Of a stretch of 64,000 nt of DNA, positions 16,723 to 26,139 are shown piece after piece. Made by a program: the position numbers and the translations under genes. Below the pieces are notes generated by a model. The model made no database searches. It saw only the letters and a list, made by a program, of their open reading frames with translations, and was not told the DNA's origin. Source of the stretch: Metaruminococcus_A gallistercoris (GTDB taxonomy: Bacteria > Bacillota > Clostridia > Oscillospirales > Ruminococcaceae); the NCBI GenBank assembly GCA_904394975.1, contig CAJFNQ010000009.1, positions 1 through 64,000 of the forward strand, read 5' to 3'. Each line of letters begins with the position of its first letter. The stretch's first letter is position 1.

Positions 16723-16750
16723 ATTATAACAAACTCTATGTAATTGTCAA
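16723..16750 (-). promoter_or_regulatory. sigma-70-type promoter of amt
   Basis: TTGACA (16750-16745 on the minus strand) and TATAAT (16728-16723), spacer 16, both consensus, directly before the leader terminator. Confidence 0.9.
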
Positions 16751-16845
16751 TCAATTTGCAAGATAAAATTACAAAAACTTCATATTTTGTTGGATTAACT
16801 AAAATGCAAGCCTATAAAAGCAATATTTTTGCAAGTTATAATGAT

Positions 16846-18222
16846 TTAAATTGAATCTGTATGGCTGTATAAACGGGTTGGATATTGCCCGCCGAAGCAG
16901 GCGAAACAGAATTGCTCACCGCCGTAAATTTCTTTTAAATCGTCTGAGGTGAGGAAATGGAGCGAATCCGCTTCCAGTTCCCGGCAGAGTTCCTGTTCGG
17001 ACAACCGGGCGGAGATGAGCTCCTCACGGGTAGAGGTATCCACCCCATAAAAACAGGGAAAGAGAACCCGCGGCGACGCGATGCGCAGATGCACCTCAGC
17101 CGCACCGGCGTTTTTCAACAGCCGTATGGTGCGTTTGGAGGTGGTGCCGCGGACGACCGAGTCGTCGACGAGTACGATCCGCTTGCCGGCGATGACCGCC
17201 CGGTCGGCGGAGAGTTTCATCCGCACGCTCAGGTCGCGCTGGGCCTGGTTCGGTTTGATGAAGGTGCGGCCGACATATCGGTTTTTGATAAGCCCCAGCT
17301 CATACGGCAATCCACTGGCCTCGCTGTATCCAATCGCGGCGGGAAGGGAGGAATCCGGAACACCGATGACAAGATCGGCTTGCAGCCGGCCTTTGTCCTG
17401 TTCAGCAAGCCGCCGGCCGGTTTGTTTGCGCATTTCATGCACACTGCGTCCGTCAATGCGGCTGTCCGGGCGGGAGAAGTAGATGTACTCCATGGCGCAG
17501 AGGCGGGGCTCTGTCCGAGCGGTATAAAAACAGCTTTCCATCCCATGCGCGGAGCATTTTACAATCTCGCCGGGGGCGATATCGCGGAGAAAGGCCGCGC
17601 CTACCCCGTCAAACGCACAGGTCTCACTGCTGACGCAGAATCCTTCCCCCAAACGGGCAAGAGAAAGCGGCCGGAGCCCGTTCCGGTCGCGGATGGCGTA
17701 CAGGCTTTTTTCGGTTAGGATCAGCACTGAAAAAGCGCCGTCAAGCTGACAACAGGCAGACTTGATCTTTTCCAAAAGGCTTCCCTTTGCCCGCTGGATG
17801 AGATGGAGGATGATTTCACTGTCACTGCTGCCGTGGAAGATGCTTCCCTGCTCTTCTAACGATTCACGCAGTTCGTCGGCATTGACGATCTGCCCGTTGT
17901 GCGCTACGGCAATGCAGCCGATTTTGGAACGCGCGACAATGGGCTGTACATTTTCCAGTTCGCTTCCTCCGGAAGTGGAGTAGCGCACATGACCGATGCT
18001 GTTGCAGCCGGAAAGCTGTTCGAGTTCATCCGAAGAAAAAACCTCTGTGACCAGTCCGTGCCCTTTGCGGCAGCTGACGGTACTGCCGTTGCTTACCGCA
18101 ATGCCTGCGCCTTCCTGCCCGCGGTGCTGGAGGGCGTGGAGGCCGAAATAGGCCAGTGAAGGAGCATCTGGGTGATTGTATACGCCAAATACGCCGCATT
18201 CTTCATGCAGTTCGTTTTCCAA
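16846..18222 (-). CDS. purF: amidophosphoribosyltransferase
   Basis: The first committed enzyme of purine synthesis, moving glutamine nitrogen onto PRPP. About 458 residues. The nucleophile is the cysteine of HEECGVFGVYNH at residue 9, exposed after removal of a short propeptide; HRGQEGAGI, GHVRYSTSG and the PRPP loop IVLVDDSVVRGTTSKRT are all present. Start is TTG at 18222, eight bases after AAGGGGG; the upstream ATG has no ribosome site. It is the last gene of the minus-strand nitrogen run, 13 bases after dapL. Confidence 0.95.
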   Translation of the reverse strand: MENELHEECGVFGVYNHPDAPSLAYFGLHALQHRGQEGAGIAVSNGSTVSCRKGHGLVTEVFSSDELEQLSGCNSIGHVRYSTSGGSELENVQPIVARSKIGCIAVAHNGQIVNADELRESLEEQGSIFHGSSDSEIILHLIQRAKGSLLEKIKSACCQLDGAFSVLILTEKSLYAIRDRNGLRPLSLARLGEGFCVSSETCAFDGVGAAFLRDIAPGEIVKCSAHGMESCFYTARTEPRLCAMEYIYFSRPDSRIDGRSVHEMRKQTGRRLAEQDKGRLQADLVIGVPDSSLPAAIGYSEASGLPYELGLIKNRYVGRTFIKPNQAQRDLSVRMKLSADRAVIAGKRIVLVDDSVVRGTTSKRTIRLLKNAGAAEVHLRIASPRVLFPCFYGVDTSTREELISARLSEQELCRELEADSLHFLTSDDLKEIYGGEQFCFACFGGQYPTRLYSHTDSI

Positions 18223-18235
18223 CCCGATCGCCCCC

Positions 18236-19414
18236 TTATTTGTAAGCCTCTTCAAACCGCTGCATAGCAAGTGCCGTATTTTCCGGGCTTCCGAACGAGG
18301 TCAAGCGGAAAAAGCCTTCGCCGTTTTTTCCAAAGCCGGCACCTGGGGTTCCAACAACGCCCGCGCGGGAGAGAAGATCATCAAAAAACACCCAGGAATC
18401 CATCCCGTTCGGGCACTCCAGCCAGATGTACGGGGAGTTCTTTCCGCCGATGTGCCAGATGCCCAGCCGGGTGAGGGTTTCTGAAATGAGTTTGGCGTTC
18501 TGCTGATAAACGGCAAGGTGCTCCATGCAGCCTTTCATCCCTTCCGGGGTGAAGACGGCCGCGGCCGCTTTCTGAACCGGATAGGATACGCCGTTGAATT
18601 TTGTGGTCTGGCGGCGCAGCCACATTTTGTTGAGCGACATCCCGCCGCGGGTGAGGTTCACTGGTACAACGGTGTAGCCGCACCGTGTTCCGGTGAAGCC
18701 TGCCGTTTTGGAGAAGGAACAGAACTCAATGGCGCAGTCCCGCGCGCCGGGCACCTCGTAAATGCTGTGGGGCAGGTCGCCTTGTACAAATGCTTCATAA
18801 GCGGCGTCAAACAGAATGACCGCATCCTGCCGCACAGCGTAATCCACCCATTCTTGAAGCTGTTCTCTGGTGTAAACCGCACCGGTGGGATTGTTCGGCG
18901 AGCAGAGGTAGATGATATCCGCCTTCACCGATTCATCCGGCATGGGAAGAAAACCATTTTCCTTGGTGGCGTTCATATAGATAATCCGGCGTCCCGCCAT
19001 CAGGTTGGTGTCACAGTAAACCGGGTAGACCGGGTCGGGGATGAGGACAGTGTTGTCAGTATCGAACAGGTCGAGAATGTTGCCGAGATCGCTTTTTGCG
19101 CCGTCGCTGACGAAAATCTCATCCGGCTCCACCATAACGCCGAAGGTGTGGTAGTGTTCTACGATCGCCCGTTTTAAGAAATCGTACCCTTGTTCCGGTC
19201 CATAGCCGTGAAACGCAGAGGGATCTCCCTGCTCTGCCGAAGCGGCGACCAGCGCGTCAACAACCGGTTTGCAGAGCGGAAGGGTCACGTCGCCGATCCC
19301 CAGCCGGATGATCTCCCGTTCCGGGTGGGACTCTTTGAATTCCGCCACCTTTCGGGAGATGGTGGAAAACAGGTAGCTTTCCGCCAGATTGCTGTAATTG
19401 CGGTTGACTTTCAT
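18236..19414 (-). CDS. dapL: LL-diaminopimelate aminotransferase
   Basis: A PLP aminotransferase of 392 residues that makes LL-diaminopimelate from tetrahydrodipicolinate, the short route to lysine and peptidoglycan. Family features are IRLGIGDVTLPL, FHGYGPEQGYDFLK, SDGAKSDLGNI, YLCSPNNPTGAVYT and the lysine of FSKTAGFTGTR that holds PLP. ATG at 19414 is correctly spaced after AGGAGG; the ATG two codons earlier is too close. It pairs functionally with dapF two genes upstream. Start is two bases after the pyrG stop. Confidence 0.94.
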   Translation of the reverse strand: MKVNRNYSNLAESYLFSTISRKVAEFKESHPEREIIRLGIGDVTLPLCKPVVDALVAASAEQGDPSAFHGYGPEQGYDFLKRAIVEHYHTFGVMVEPDEIFVSDGAKSDLGNILDLFDTDNTVLIPDPVYPVYCDTNLMAGRRIIYMNATKENGFLPMPDESVKADIIYLCSPNNPTGAVYTREQLQEWVDYAVRQDAVILFDAAYEAFVQGDLPHSIYEVPGARDCAIEFCSFSKTAGFTGTRCGYTVVPVNLTRGGMSLNKMWLRRQTTKFNGVSYPVQKAAAAVFTPEGMKGCMEHLAVYQQNAKLISETLTRLGIWHIGGKNSPYIWLECPNGMDSWVFFDDLLSRAGVVGTPGAGFGKNGEGFFRLTSFGSPENTALAMQRFEEAYK

Positions 19415-19416
19415 GC

Positions 19417-21060
19417 TCATTCCTCCTGATCGTTTTGTGGTTCAGCCGGCCGTTGTTCGCTGTATTCCAGTGCCTTCCGAATGAACATGCGGAAAAGCGG
19501 ATGCGCTTTGTTGGGGCGGCTCTTGAATTCGGGGTGGTACTGCACACCGACAAAAAAACGCCGGTCAGGCAGACTGATGGCTTCTACCAGCCGTTCATCC
19601 GGTGAAAGCCCGCAGAAGCAGACCCCGTGCTGGGTGAACGCTTCGCGGTAGTTGTTGTTGAATTCATACCGATGGCGGTGACGTTCCTGTATTTCCGGTT
19701 TGCCGTAAGTTTCTTCCAAAATGCTTCCGGGGAGGGTATGGCATGGATATGCGCCCAGCCGCATGGTGCCACCTTTCGGCAGGTTCCCCTGCTGGTCCGG
19801 CATGAGGTCGATGACCGGGTGGGGTCCGTCCGGGGCAAACTCCCTGGAATTTGCTTCCGGCAGGCCCAGCAGGTCCCGCGCCAGTTCGATGGCGGCGATC
19901 TGCATGCCGAGGCAGATGCCGAAATATGGAATATCCTGTTCACGGGCGTACCGTGCGGCAGCGATCATCCCTTCAATGCCGCGGCCGCCGAAGCCGCCCG
20001 GCAGGATGATGCCGTCTGCGTCTTTGAGATACTCCCCTGCGTTTTCGTGGGTGAGCTGTTCGCTGTCCACCCAGTCGATCTCCACCCGCACGCCGTTTTC
20101 ATAACCGCCGTGGCGGAGTGCTTCGGAAACCGAAAGGTAGGAATCGTGAAGTTTTACATACTTGCCCACCAGAGCGATGCGCACGGTCTTTTTGCAGGCC
20201 GCAATGCGGTTGAGCATCTCGTTCCATTCGCTCAGGTCGCAGGGCTGCGCTTTCTGTTCCAGAGAAAGCTCCCGCAGGACAATGCGGGCGAGTCCTGCTT
20301 CTTCCAGCATAATGGGCGCCTGATACAGCACCGGAAGGGTCAGGTTTTGAATGACGCAGTCCGGCTTTACGTTGCAGAACAGCGCAATTTTCTGAAGAAG
20401 TTCGGGTGCCAGCGGGGAATCGCACCGGGCTACAATAATGTCCGGGCGGATGCCGAAGGACTGAAGTTCCTTGACCGAATGCTGGGTGGGTTTGGATTTA
20501 TATTCCCCGGAGGATTGCAGGTAAGGCACCAGCGTAACGTGTAAAAACAGGCAGTTTTCCCGGCCTACGTCGCAAGAAAACTGACGGATGGCTTCCAGAA
20601 ACGGCTGGGATTCAATGTCGCCGGTGGTGCCGCCAATCTCGGTCAGAACAACGTCTGCGTCGGTTTTCTCACCCACCGAGTGGATGAACCGTTTGATCTC
20701 TCCGGTGATGTGCGGAATGACCTGCACCGTTTCGCCCAGATACTCTCCGCGGCGTTCTTTGGTGAGGACATTCCAGTACACCTTGCCGGTCGTCAGGTTG
20801 GAAAACTGGTTGAGGTCTTCGTCGATAAACCGTTCATAATGCCCGAGGTCAAGGTCGGTCTCGGCGCCGTCTTCGGTGACGAACACCTCGCCGTGCTGAT
20901 ACGGGCTCATGGTACCCGGGTCGATGTTGATGTACGGGTCCAGCTTCTGCGCGGCAACTTTAAACCCGCGCGCTTTTAAAAGCCGCCCCAGCGACGCGGC
21001 GGTAATGCCCTTTCCGAGGCCGGATACGACACCGCCGGTGACGAAAATGTATTTTGTCAT
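19417..21060 (-). CDS. pyrG: CTP synthase
   Basis: Makes CTP from UTP using glutamine as nitrogen donor. 547 residues. The synthetase domain starts with KYIFVTGGVVSGLGKG (P-loop) and includes DPYINIDPGTMSPYQHGEVFV; the class I glutamine amidotransferase domain has FGICLGMQ with the nucleophile cysteine and a late YHPEF histidine/glutamate pair. Start ATG at 21060 overlaps the dapF stop by one base (TGATG), suggesting translational coupling. Confidence 0.96.
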   Translation of the reverse strand: MTKYIFVTGGVVSGLGKGITAASLGRLLKARGFKVAAQKLDPYINIDPGTMSPYQHGEVFVTEDGAETDLDLGHYERFIDEDLNQFSNLTTGKVYWNVLTKERRGEYLGETVQVIPHITGEIKRFIHSVGEKTDADVVLTEIGGTTGDIESQPFLEAIRQFSCDVGRENCLFLHVTLVPYLQSSGEYKSKPTQHSVKELQSFGIRPDIIVARCDSPLAPELLQKIALFCNVKPDCVIQNLTLPVLYQAPIMLEEAGLARIVLRELSLEQKAQPCDLSEWNEMLNRIAACKKTVRIALVGKYVKLHDSYLSVSEALRHGGYENGVRVEIDWVDSEQLTHENAGEYLKDADGIILPGGFGGRGIEGMIAAARYAREQDIPYFGICLGMQIAAIELARDLLGLPEANSREFAPDGPHPVIDLMPDQQGNLPKGGTMRLGAYPCHTLPGSILEETYGKPEIQERHRHRYEFNNNYREAFTQHGVCFCGLSPDERLVEAISLPDRRFFVGVQYHPEFKSRPNKAHPLFRMFIRKALEYSEQRPAEPQNDQEE

Positions 21061-21899
21061 CACACATCAACCTCCCCTGTAAATACCGTTTCTGCGGGGC
21101 CGGTCATCCAGACGGTCTCGTCAGTATAACGTATGGTCAGTGCGCCTCCGCGCAGATGAACCAGAATGTCTTCCCCTTTTTTGCAATAACCATTTAATAC
21201 AGCCGCTACCGCGCTGGCGCAGGCGCCCGTACCGCAGGCGAGGGTTTCGCCGCTGCCGCGTTCCCAGACCCGCATCTGCAGGGTGTGGTCGTCAATCACA
21301 CGGACAAATTCGGTGTTGGTCTGTTCCGGAAAAAGCGGGCTGTTTTCAAAGACCGGGCCGGTTTTTTCCAGTTCGATGCTGTCCGGATCAGGGCAGAAGA
21401 CCACGCAATGCGGATTCCCCATGGAAACGCAGGTGATCCGCCGGGAAACGCCGTCGATCACCACCGGGTAGTCCACCACCTGTTCCGACTGGATTTCCAC
21501 CGGTATTTTTTTGGCGGACAGTTCAGCAGGGCCCATATCCACCCGTACTTGAGAAACCTTGTGGTTTTCCACGGTAAGATGAAGCGTTTTCACGCCGCTT
21601 TTGGTGTCTACCGTAAGTGCTTCTTTGGGGACACGTCCGCTGTCGTACAGGTATTTTCCCACACAGCGGATGCCGTTGCCGCACATTTTCCCTTCGCTTC
21701 CGTCCTGGTTGAAGATGCGCATGGCGGCGTCGGCCCGTTCGGACGGCTCAATCAGGATGATGCCGTCCGCCCCGATGCCGAAATGCGGCTTGGACAGACG
21801 GATGCTGAGCGCTGCGGGATCGGCTACGGTTTGATCGAAGCAGTCGATGTAAATATAGTCGTTTCCGCAGCCGTGCATTTTGGTGAAATTCAGTTTCAT
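21060..21899 (-). CDS. dapF: diaminopimelate epimerase
   Basis: Converts LL- to meso-diaminopimelate for lysine and cell wall. 279 residues. The two catalytic cysteines are in MCGNGIRC (about residue 74) and ACGTGACAS (about residue 221), and the N-terminus KMHGCGNDYIYID is typical. It starts 44 bases after the ANTAR gene stop and overlaps pyrG at its end, so it belongs to the long nitrogen operon. An AAGGA-like site (in CTTTTTAAGATAGGAAAGGAACACC) precedes ATG. Confidence 0.95.
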   Translation of the reverse strand: MKLNFTKMHGCGNDYIYIDCFDQTVADPAALSIRLSKPHFGIGADGIILIEPSERADAAMRIFNQDGSEGKMCGNGIRCVGKYLYDSGRVPKEALTVDTKSGVKTLHLTVENHKVSQVRVDMGPAELSAKKIPVEIQSEQVVDYPVVIDGVSRRITCVSMGNPHCVVFCPDPDSIELEKTGPVFENSPLFPEQTNTEFVRVIDDHTLQMRVWERGSGETLACGTGACASAVAAVLNGYCKKGEDILVHLRGGALTIRYTDETVWMTGPAETVFTGEVDV

Positions 21900-21943
21900 G
21901 GTGTTCCTTTCCTATCTTAAAAAGTTATGGCGCAAAACCGGGA

Positions 21944-22516
21944 TTACTGTTCTACGTTGTGCAGCCGCAGAACTTCTTCTGCGACCTCCCGCCGGGTCAT
22001 CCGCCGGTCCATCGCCTGCTTTTCCAGGTAACGGTGGGCCTGTTCCTCGCTCATCCCCGAATATTGGATGAGCAGGCATTTTGCCCGGTCGATGGTGCGG
22101 ATATCCTGTATTTTCTGTTCCAGACGCTCGGTTTTCGGCGCGGTCAGCGCAAGGCGGCGGTGTACCGCACGGCAAAGATGAACAGCGGAGAGGAACATTC
22201 TGCGCCCCATTCCCGGGTGATAAAGCAGAATCCCTTTTTCCTCCTGTTCGGAGAGAAGCCGGCAGGTTTCCGCGTCCCGCACAATCAGCAGAACACCGGC
22301 AGTGGTTTCTGCCGCCTCGGCCGCGAGGGAAACACCGGAACCGTCCGGCAGGGGAACGGCAATCACGATGACTGAATATTGCCGCGAGGAAAACAGTTTT
22401 TTGGCTTCTGCCGCGGTTTTAACCGTTTCCGGAAGTTTGCCGAACTGCTCGGCGAGAAGCTCAGACAAGGTTTTTACCGCTTTTTCATTTCCGGATATGA
22501 GCAGAAAGTTTTCCAA
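21944..22516 (-). CDS. ANTAR domain response regulator-like protein with degenerate receiver
   Basis: A 190-residue protein. The N-terminal 115 residues fold like a receiver, but the phospho-acceptor position reads IAVPLPDG (alanine where DxxLPDG is usual) and the switch lysine reads HP, so phosphorylation is unlikely. The C-terminal ANTAR RNA-binding domain is clear: a coiled lead-in, then DRAKCLLIQYSGMSEEQAHRYLEKQA. ANTAR proteins stop early transcription termination by binding leader hairpins. Start is TTG at 22516, eight bases after AAAGGGGGA. It sits inside the glutamate synthase/glutamine synthetase operon and probably reads the leader terminators of amt, glt and glnN (inference). Confidence 0.88.
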   Translation of the reverse strand: MENFLLISGNEKAVKTLSELLAEQFGKLPETVKTAAEAKKLFSSRQYSVIVIAVPLPDGSGVSLAAEAAETTAGVLLIVRDAETCRLLSEQEEKGILLYHPGMGRRMFLSAVHLCRAVHRRLALTAPKTERLEQKIQDIRTIDRAKCLLIQYSGMSEEQAHRYLEKQAMDRRMTRREVAEEVLRLHNVEQ

Positions 22517-22545
22517 TGGTATTCCCCCTTTCATCCTGCATATGC

Positions 22546-23868
22546 TTATATCTGCTGGAACCATTGTTCCAGCTCGAACATGTGGGTGTTGCCCGCCTGA
22601 ACACAGGCTTCCCATTCCTGTTGTTTCGCAGCGCGGTATTTGTTCCACGTTTCATCCGGCAGAATCCGGTGGATCAGTTCGCTCTGATCGGCCAGCCGAA
22701 GCGCTTCCTGTAAATTTTCCGGAAGCCGCGCAATGCCGGAGCCGGCTTCGGGCAGGCTTTCTTCCTGAAGATTTCGGTTGCAGGGCGCAACCAGTTTCGT
22801 GTGCCGCTCAATTCCATCCAGTCCGGCGTGAAGCAGCAGAGCGAAGGCTAAATACGGGTTGCAGGATGGATCCGGCGAGCGGAGCTCCATCCGGTTGTCC
22901 TCCCCGAAGGATGCGGGGATGCGGATGAGCTGAGAGCGGTTCTGATGAGACCAGGTCACATACCGGGGCGCTTCAAAGCCGCCCAGTCTGCGGTAGGAGT
23001 TGGTGAGCGGATTGAGGAAGACAGACAGCTCGGCCGCGTGCTCCAATATCCCCGCAATAAAACTTTCGGCAGACTCACAGTGCTCCGGCCCGGTGCGGAA
23101 CATGTTTTTTCCGAATTTGGAAAGCGAAAGATTTACGTGAAGCCCGTTTCCGCTGTTGTTGGCCAGCGGTTTCGGAAGGAAGGAAGCGTACAGCCCGCTT
23201 GCTGACGCAATGGCTTTGACCGCCGTTTTGAAGACAAGAAAGTTGTCAGCGGCGGTCAGCGGTTCTGAGTAGCGGAAATCCACCTCGTTCTGGCCCGGAC
23301 CATGCTCATGGTAGGAACGTTCCGGCAGAAGCCCCATCTGCTCGAGAGCGAGGCAGATGTTACGGCGGATGTTTTCCCCTTTGTCAAGAGGTGCGATGTC
23401 GGCGTAGCCGCCATTATCCATCGGCCGGGTCGACGGCAGGCCATTTTCCTCTGCCTGGAAAAGGTAAAACTCACATTCGGTTCCAATTCGGCAGAGAAGC
23501 CCCATGCCTGCGGCGCGTTCCACCGCCTGTTTTAAAAGATTTCGGGTGTCTCCCGCGTAATCGCTTCCATCGGGGTTTTTCACGCTGCAAACCATCCGCA
23601 TGACCCGTTCGTGCGATGGGCGCCACGGCAGAATGCTGATGCTGGAGCAGTCCGGCACCAGAAACAGGTCGGAGCATTCCACCGGCTGGAATCCGGCGAT
23701 GGAGGAGGCGTCGAACAGAATGCCGTGCTCAAACGCCTGTTCCAGCTGAGAGGAAAGAATCGCGATGTTTTTGGGCGCGCCGAACAGGTCGCAGAACGCA
23801 AGGCGGATGAATTTTACATCATTTTCCTGCACAAAGCGGAGGATTTCGGTTTGGGTTTCGGTCAGCAT
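22546..23868 (-). CDS. glnA: glutamine synthetase type I
   Basis: Makes glutamine from glutamate, ammonia and ATP. 440 residues, the short GSI-alpha length. The N-terminal beta-grasp segment FIRLAFCDLFGAPKN with SSIAGFQPVE, the GTECEFYLF metal glutamate, NEVDFRY, NGLHVNLSLSK and RSPDPSCNPYLAFALLLHAG are in order. It lacks an obvious adenylylation tyrosine motif of the beta type. ATG at 23868 follows AAGGGAGA; the ATG at 23889 overlaps the upstream gene without a site. It lies between glutamate synthase domain 3 and the ANTAR gene. Confidence 0.92.
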   Translation of the reverse strand: MLTETQTEILRFVQENDVKFIRLAFCDLFGAPKNIAILSSQLEQAFEHGILFDASSIAGFQPVECSDLFLVPDCSSISILPWRPSHERVMRMVCSVKNPDGSDYAGDTRNLLKQAVERAAGMGLLCRIGTECEFYLFQAEENGLPSTRPMDNGGYADIAPLDKGENIRRNICLALEQMGLLPERSYHEHGPGQNEVDFRYSEPLTAADNFLVFKTAVKAIASASGLYASFLPKPLANNSGNGLHVNLSLSKFGKNMFRTGPEHCESAESFIAGILEHAAELSVFLNPLTNSYRRLGGFEAPRYVTWSHQNRSQLIRIPASFGEDNRMELRSPDPSCNPYLAFALLLHAGLDGIERHTKLVAPCNRNLQEESLPEAGSGIARLPENLQEALRLADQSELIHRILPDETWNKYRAAKQQEWEACVQAGNTHMFELEQWFQQI

Positions 23869-23882
23869 AGTCTGGTCTCCCT

Positions 23883-24605
23883 TCAGCATGAGGTGTAAAG
23901 CTGTTTGTAAGGGTTGCTGCTGTCTGGTGTGATGACGTAAAACGGCAGCGCGTCGATGGTGGCGCGGCTTTCGCCGAACAGTTCGCAGAACCGGTCGAGC
24001 GCCGGAGCAATCTCTTCCAGGTCTTTTGTATCCGCACGGGTGCAGATCAATCGGTCTGCGATCCGCTTGGGCGGATTTTCACACCGCAGAAAGATTTTTC
24101 CGCCGTGCATACCCATGCCGCAGAAGTTGCCGGTGGGAACGGCTCCGCCGCTGTTGAGCCCCAGGATAATGATCGTGCCGCCCGCCTGGTATTCTCCCAG
24201 AAAGCTGCCCGCACAGCCGCCTGCAACCAGCAGGGGTTTTTTGTCTTTGTACTGTTTCATGTGAATGCCCGCGCGGTAGCCGATGTCTCCGTGTACATAA
24301 ATGCTTCCGCCGCGCATGGCGTATCCGGCGGCATCTCCCGCGAGCCCGTCAATGGCGATGCAGCCGCTGTTCATGGTGTCGCCCGCGGCATCCTGCGCGT
24401 CTCCGTGAACGAAGAGTTCGCATCCGTCCAGATAGGAGCCGAGCGCGTTCCCCGGCGTGCCGAAGATTTCGATCTGTTTTCCGGAAAGCCCGCTTGCGAT
24501 ATACCGCTGACCGCAGCAGCCGTCGATCACGATGGATGAATCGGGGGCTGAACGGATCATCTGATTGAGCTGTTTAAAGTGAAGCCCTTGGGCATTGATC
24601 TTCAT
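23883..24605 (-). CDS. glutamate synthase GXGXG domain protein (domain 3)
   Basis: A 240-residue stand-alone version of the C-terminal beta-helix of glutamate synthase alpha subunit. Repeated glycine-rich turns are visible from GTPGNALGSYLDGCEL through GDIGYRAGIHMK to GMHGGKIFLR. It should assemble with the amidotransferase and FMN proteins encoded just upstream. ATG at 24605 follows AAGGAGG. The stop lies 15 bases before the glnA start. Confidence 0.88.
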   Translation of the reverse strand: MKINAQGLHFKQLNQMIRSAPDSSIVIDGCCGQRYIASGLSGKQIEIFGTPGNALGSYLDGCELFVHGDAQDAAGDTMNSGCIAIDGLAGDAAGYAMRGGSIYVHGDIGYRAGIHMKQYKDKKPLLVAGGCAGSFLGEYQAGGTIIILGLNSGGAVPTGNFCGMGMHGGKIFLRCENPPKRIADRLICTRADTKDLEEIAPALDRFCELFGESRATIDALPFYVITPDSSNPYKQLYTSC

Positions 24606-24633
24606 GTTTGTTCCTCCTTGCGTTTCGCACGGG

Positions 24634-26139
24634 TCACTCACCCGCGTGGCGGATTCCCAGAATGGAAAGTTCCTTTTCAGTCATGCCGATCCCGCGCAGC
24701 ATGAGCCGGTTGCCCCGCAGCGCTTCGATCGAGTTGATGCCCATGCCGCCCATCATTTCTTTGATTTCGTGGGTCCATGCCTGTACCAGACGGGTGAGCC
24801 GTTTTGCTCCTTCTTCCGGATCAAGCCGCTTGACCAGTTCCGGCTGCTGGGTGGCAATGCCCCAGTTGCACCGGCCGGCGTGGCAGGAGCGGCAGAGATG
24901 GCAGCCGAGCGCGATCAGTGCGGCGGTGCCGATATAAACCGCGTCCGCGCCAAGAGCAATGGCTTTTACCACATCGGCGCTGGAACGGATGCTTCCCCCC
25001 GCAATGATTGACACGTTTCCGCGGATGCCCTCTTCCCTCAGCCGCTGATCCACAGCGGCGAGTGCCAGCTCAATGGGAATGCCGATGTTGTCACGGATGC
25101 GGGTCGGCGCCGCGCCGGTACCACCGCGGAATCCGTCGATGGCGATGATGTCTGCCCCGGACCGCGCGATGCCGCTGGCGATGGCGGCAATGTTATGCAC
25201 AGCCGCGACTTTGACGATAACCGGCTTTTTATATTCAGTCGCTTCTTTGAGCGAAAAGACCAACTGATGCAGGTCTTCAATGGAATAAATGTCGTGATGA
25301 GGCGCGGGGGAGATGGCGTCGGTCCCCTGTGGGATCATACGGGTTTTGGAGACATCCTCCACGATTTTAGTGCCCGGAAGATGTCCGCCGATTCCCGGCT
25401 TTGCCCCCTGCCCGATCTTGATTTCGATGGCGGCGCCGGCTTCCAGATACTGCTTGTGTACGCCGAACCGCCCGGACGCTACCTGTACGATGGTGTTTGG
25501 GCCGTACTGATAAAAGTCTTCATGCAGACCTCCTTCGCCCGTGTTATAAAAGGTTCCCAGCTGTTTTGCCGCTTGGGCAAGGGCTGCGTGCGCGTTGTAG
25601 CTGATAGAGCCGTAGCTCATGGCTGAAAACAGGATGGGGGTGGCCAGTGAGAGCTGCGGGGTCAGATTGTTGATGATCGCTCCGTTTTCATCCCGTTCAA
25701 TCTGCGTTGGCTTTTTGCCAAGGAATACACGGGTTTCCATCGGTTCACGGAGCGGGTCGATGGAAGGATTTGTCACCTGGGAAGCGTTCACAAGGATTCG
25801 GTCCCAGTAGGTGGGATATGCGTTCGGGTTGCCCATTGAGGAAAGCAGTACCCCGCCGGAATCCGCCTGACGGTAAATCTGTTCGATGACATCCGCTGTC
25901 CAGTTTGCGTTCGGGCGGAAGGTGTGCTCGCTTTTGACGATTTTAAGTGCCCGGGTCGGGCAAAGAGCGACACAGCGGTGGCAGTTGACACATTTTGCGT
26001 CGTCTGCTGTTAGTCTGCCCGTTGCCGGGTCAAACGTATGCACCCCGTTGGCGCACTGGCGTTCGCAGACGCGGCAGCCGATGCAGCGGTCTATATCGCG
26101 GCGGACTTCAAATTCAGGAAAAATATAATTTATCGGCAC
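24634..26139 (-). CDS. glutamate synthase FMN domain protein with ferredoxin clusters (domain 2)
   Basis: A 501-residue central glutamate synthase subunit. It opens with two 4Fe-4S motifs, CIGCRVCERQC and CVNCHRCVALC, then the FMN-binding barrel (SAMSYGSIS, GEGGLHEDFYQYGPNT, KIGQGAKPGIGGHLPG, IDGFRGGTGAAP). The 3Fe-4S-type cluster follows as CHLCRSCHAGRCNWGIAT. It makes glutamate from 2-oxoglutarate and ammonia released by the amidotransferase subunit, taking electrons from ferredoxin or NAD(P)H through a partner. It overlaps the upstream gene by ten bases. Confidence 0.92.
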   Translation of the reverse strand: MPINYIFPEFEVRRDIDRCIGCRVCERQCANGVHTFDPATGRLTADDAKCVNCHRCVALCPTRALKIVKSEHTFRPNANWTADVIEQIYRQADSGGVLLSSMGNPNAYPTYWDRILVNASQVTNPSIDPLREPMETRVFLGKKPTQIERDENGAIINNLTPQLSLATPILFSAMSYGSISYNAHAALAQAAKQLGTFYNTGEGGLHEDFYQYGPNTIVQVASGRFGVHKQYLEAGAAIEIKIGQGAKPGIGGHLPGTKIVEDVSKTRMIPQGTDAISPAPHHDIYSIEDLHQLVFSLKEATEYKKPVIVKVAAVHNIAAIASGIARSGADIIAIDGFRGGTGAAPTRIRDNIGIPIELALAAVDQRLREEGIRGNVSIIAGGSIRSSADVVKAIALGADAVYIGTAALIALGCHLCRSCHAGRCNWGIATQQPELVKRLDPEEGAKRLTRLVQAWTHEIKEMMGGMGINSIEALRGNRLMLRGIGMTEKELSILGIRHAGE

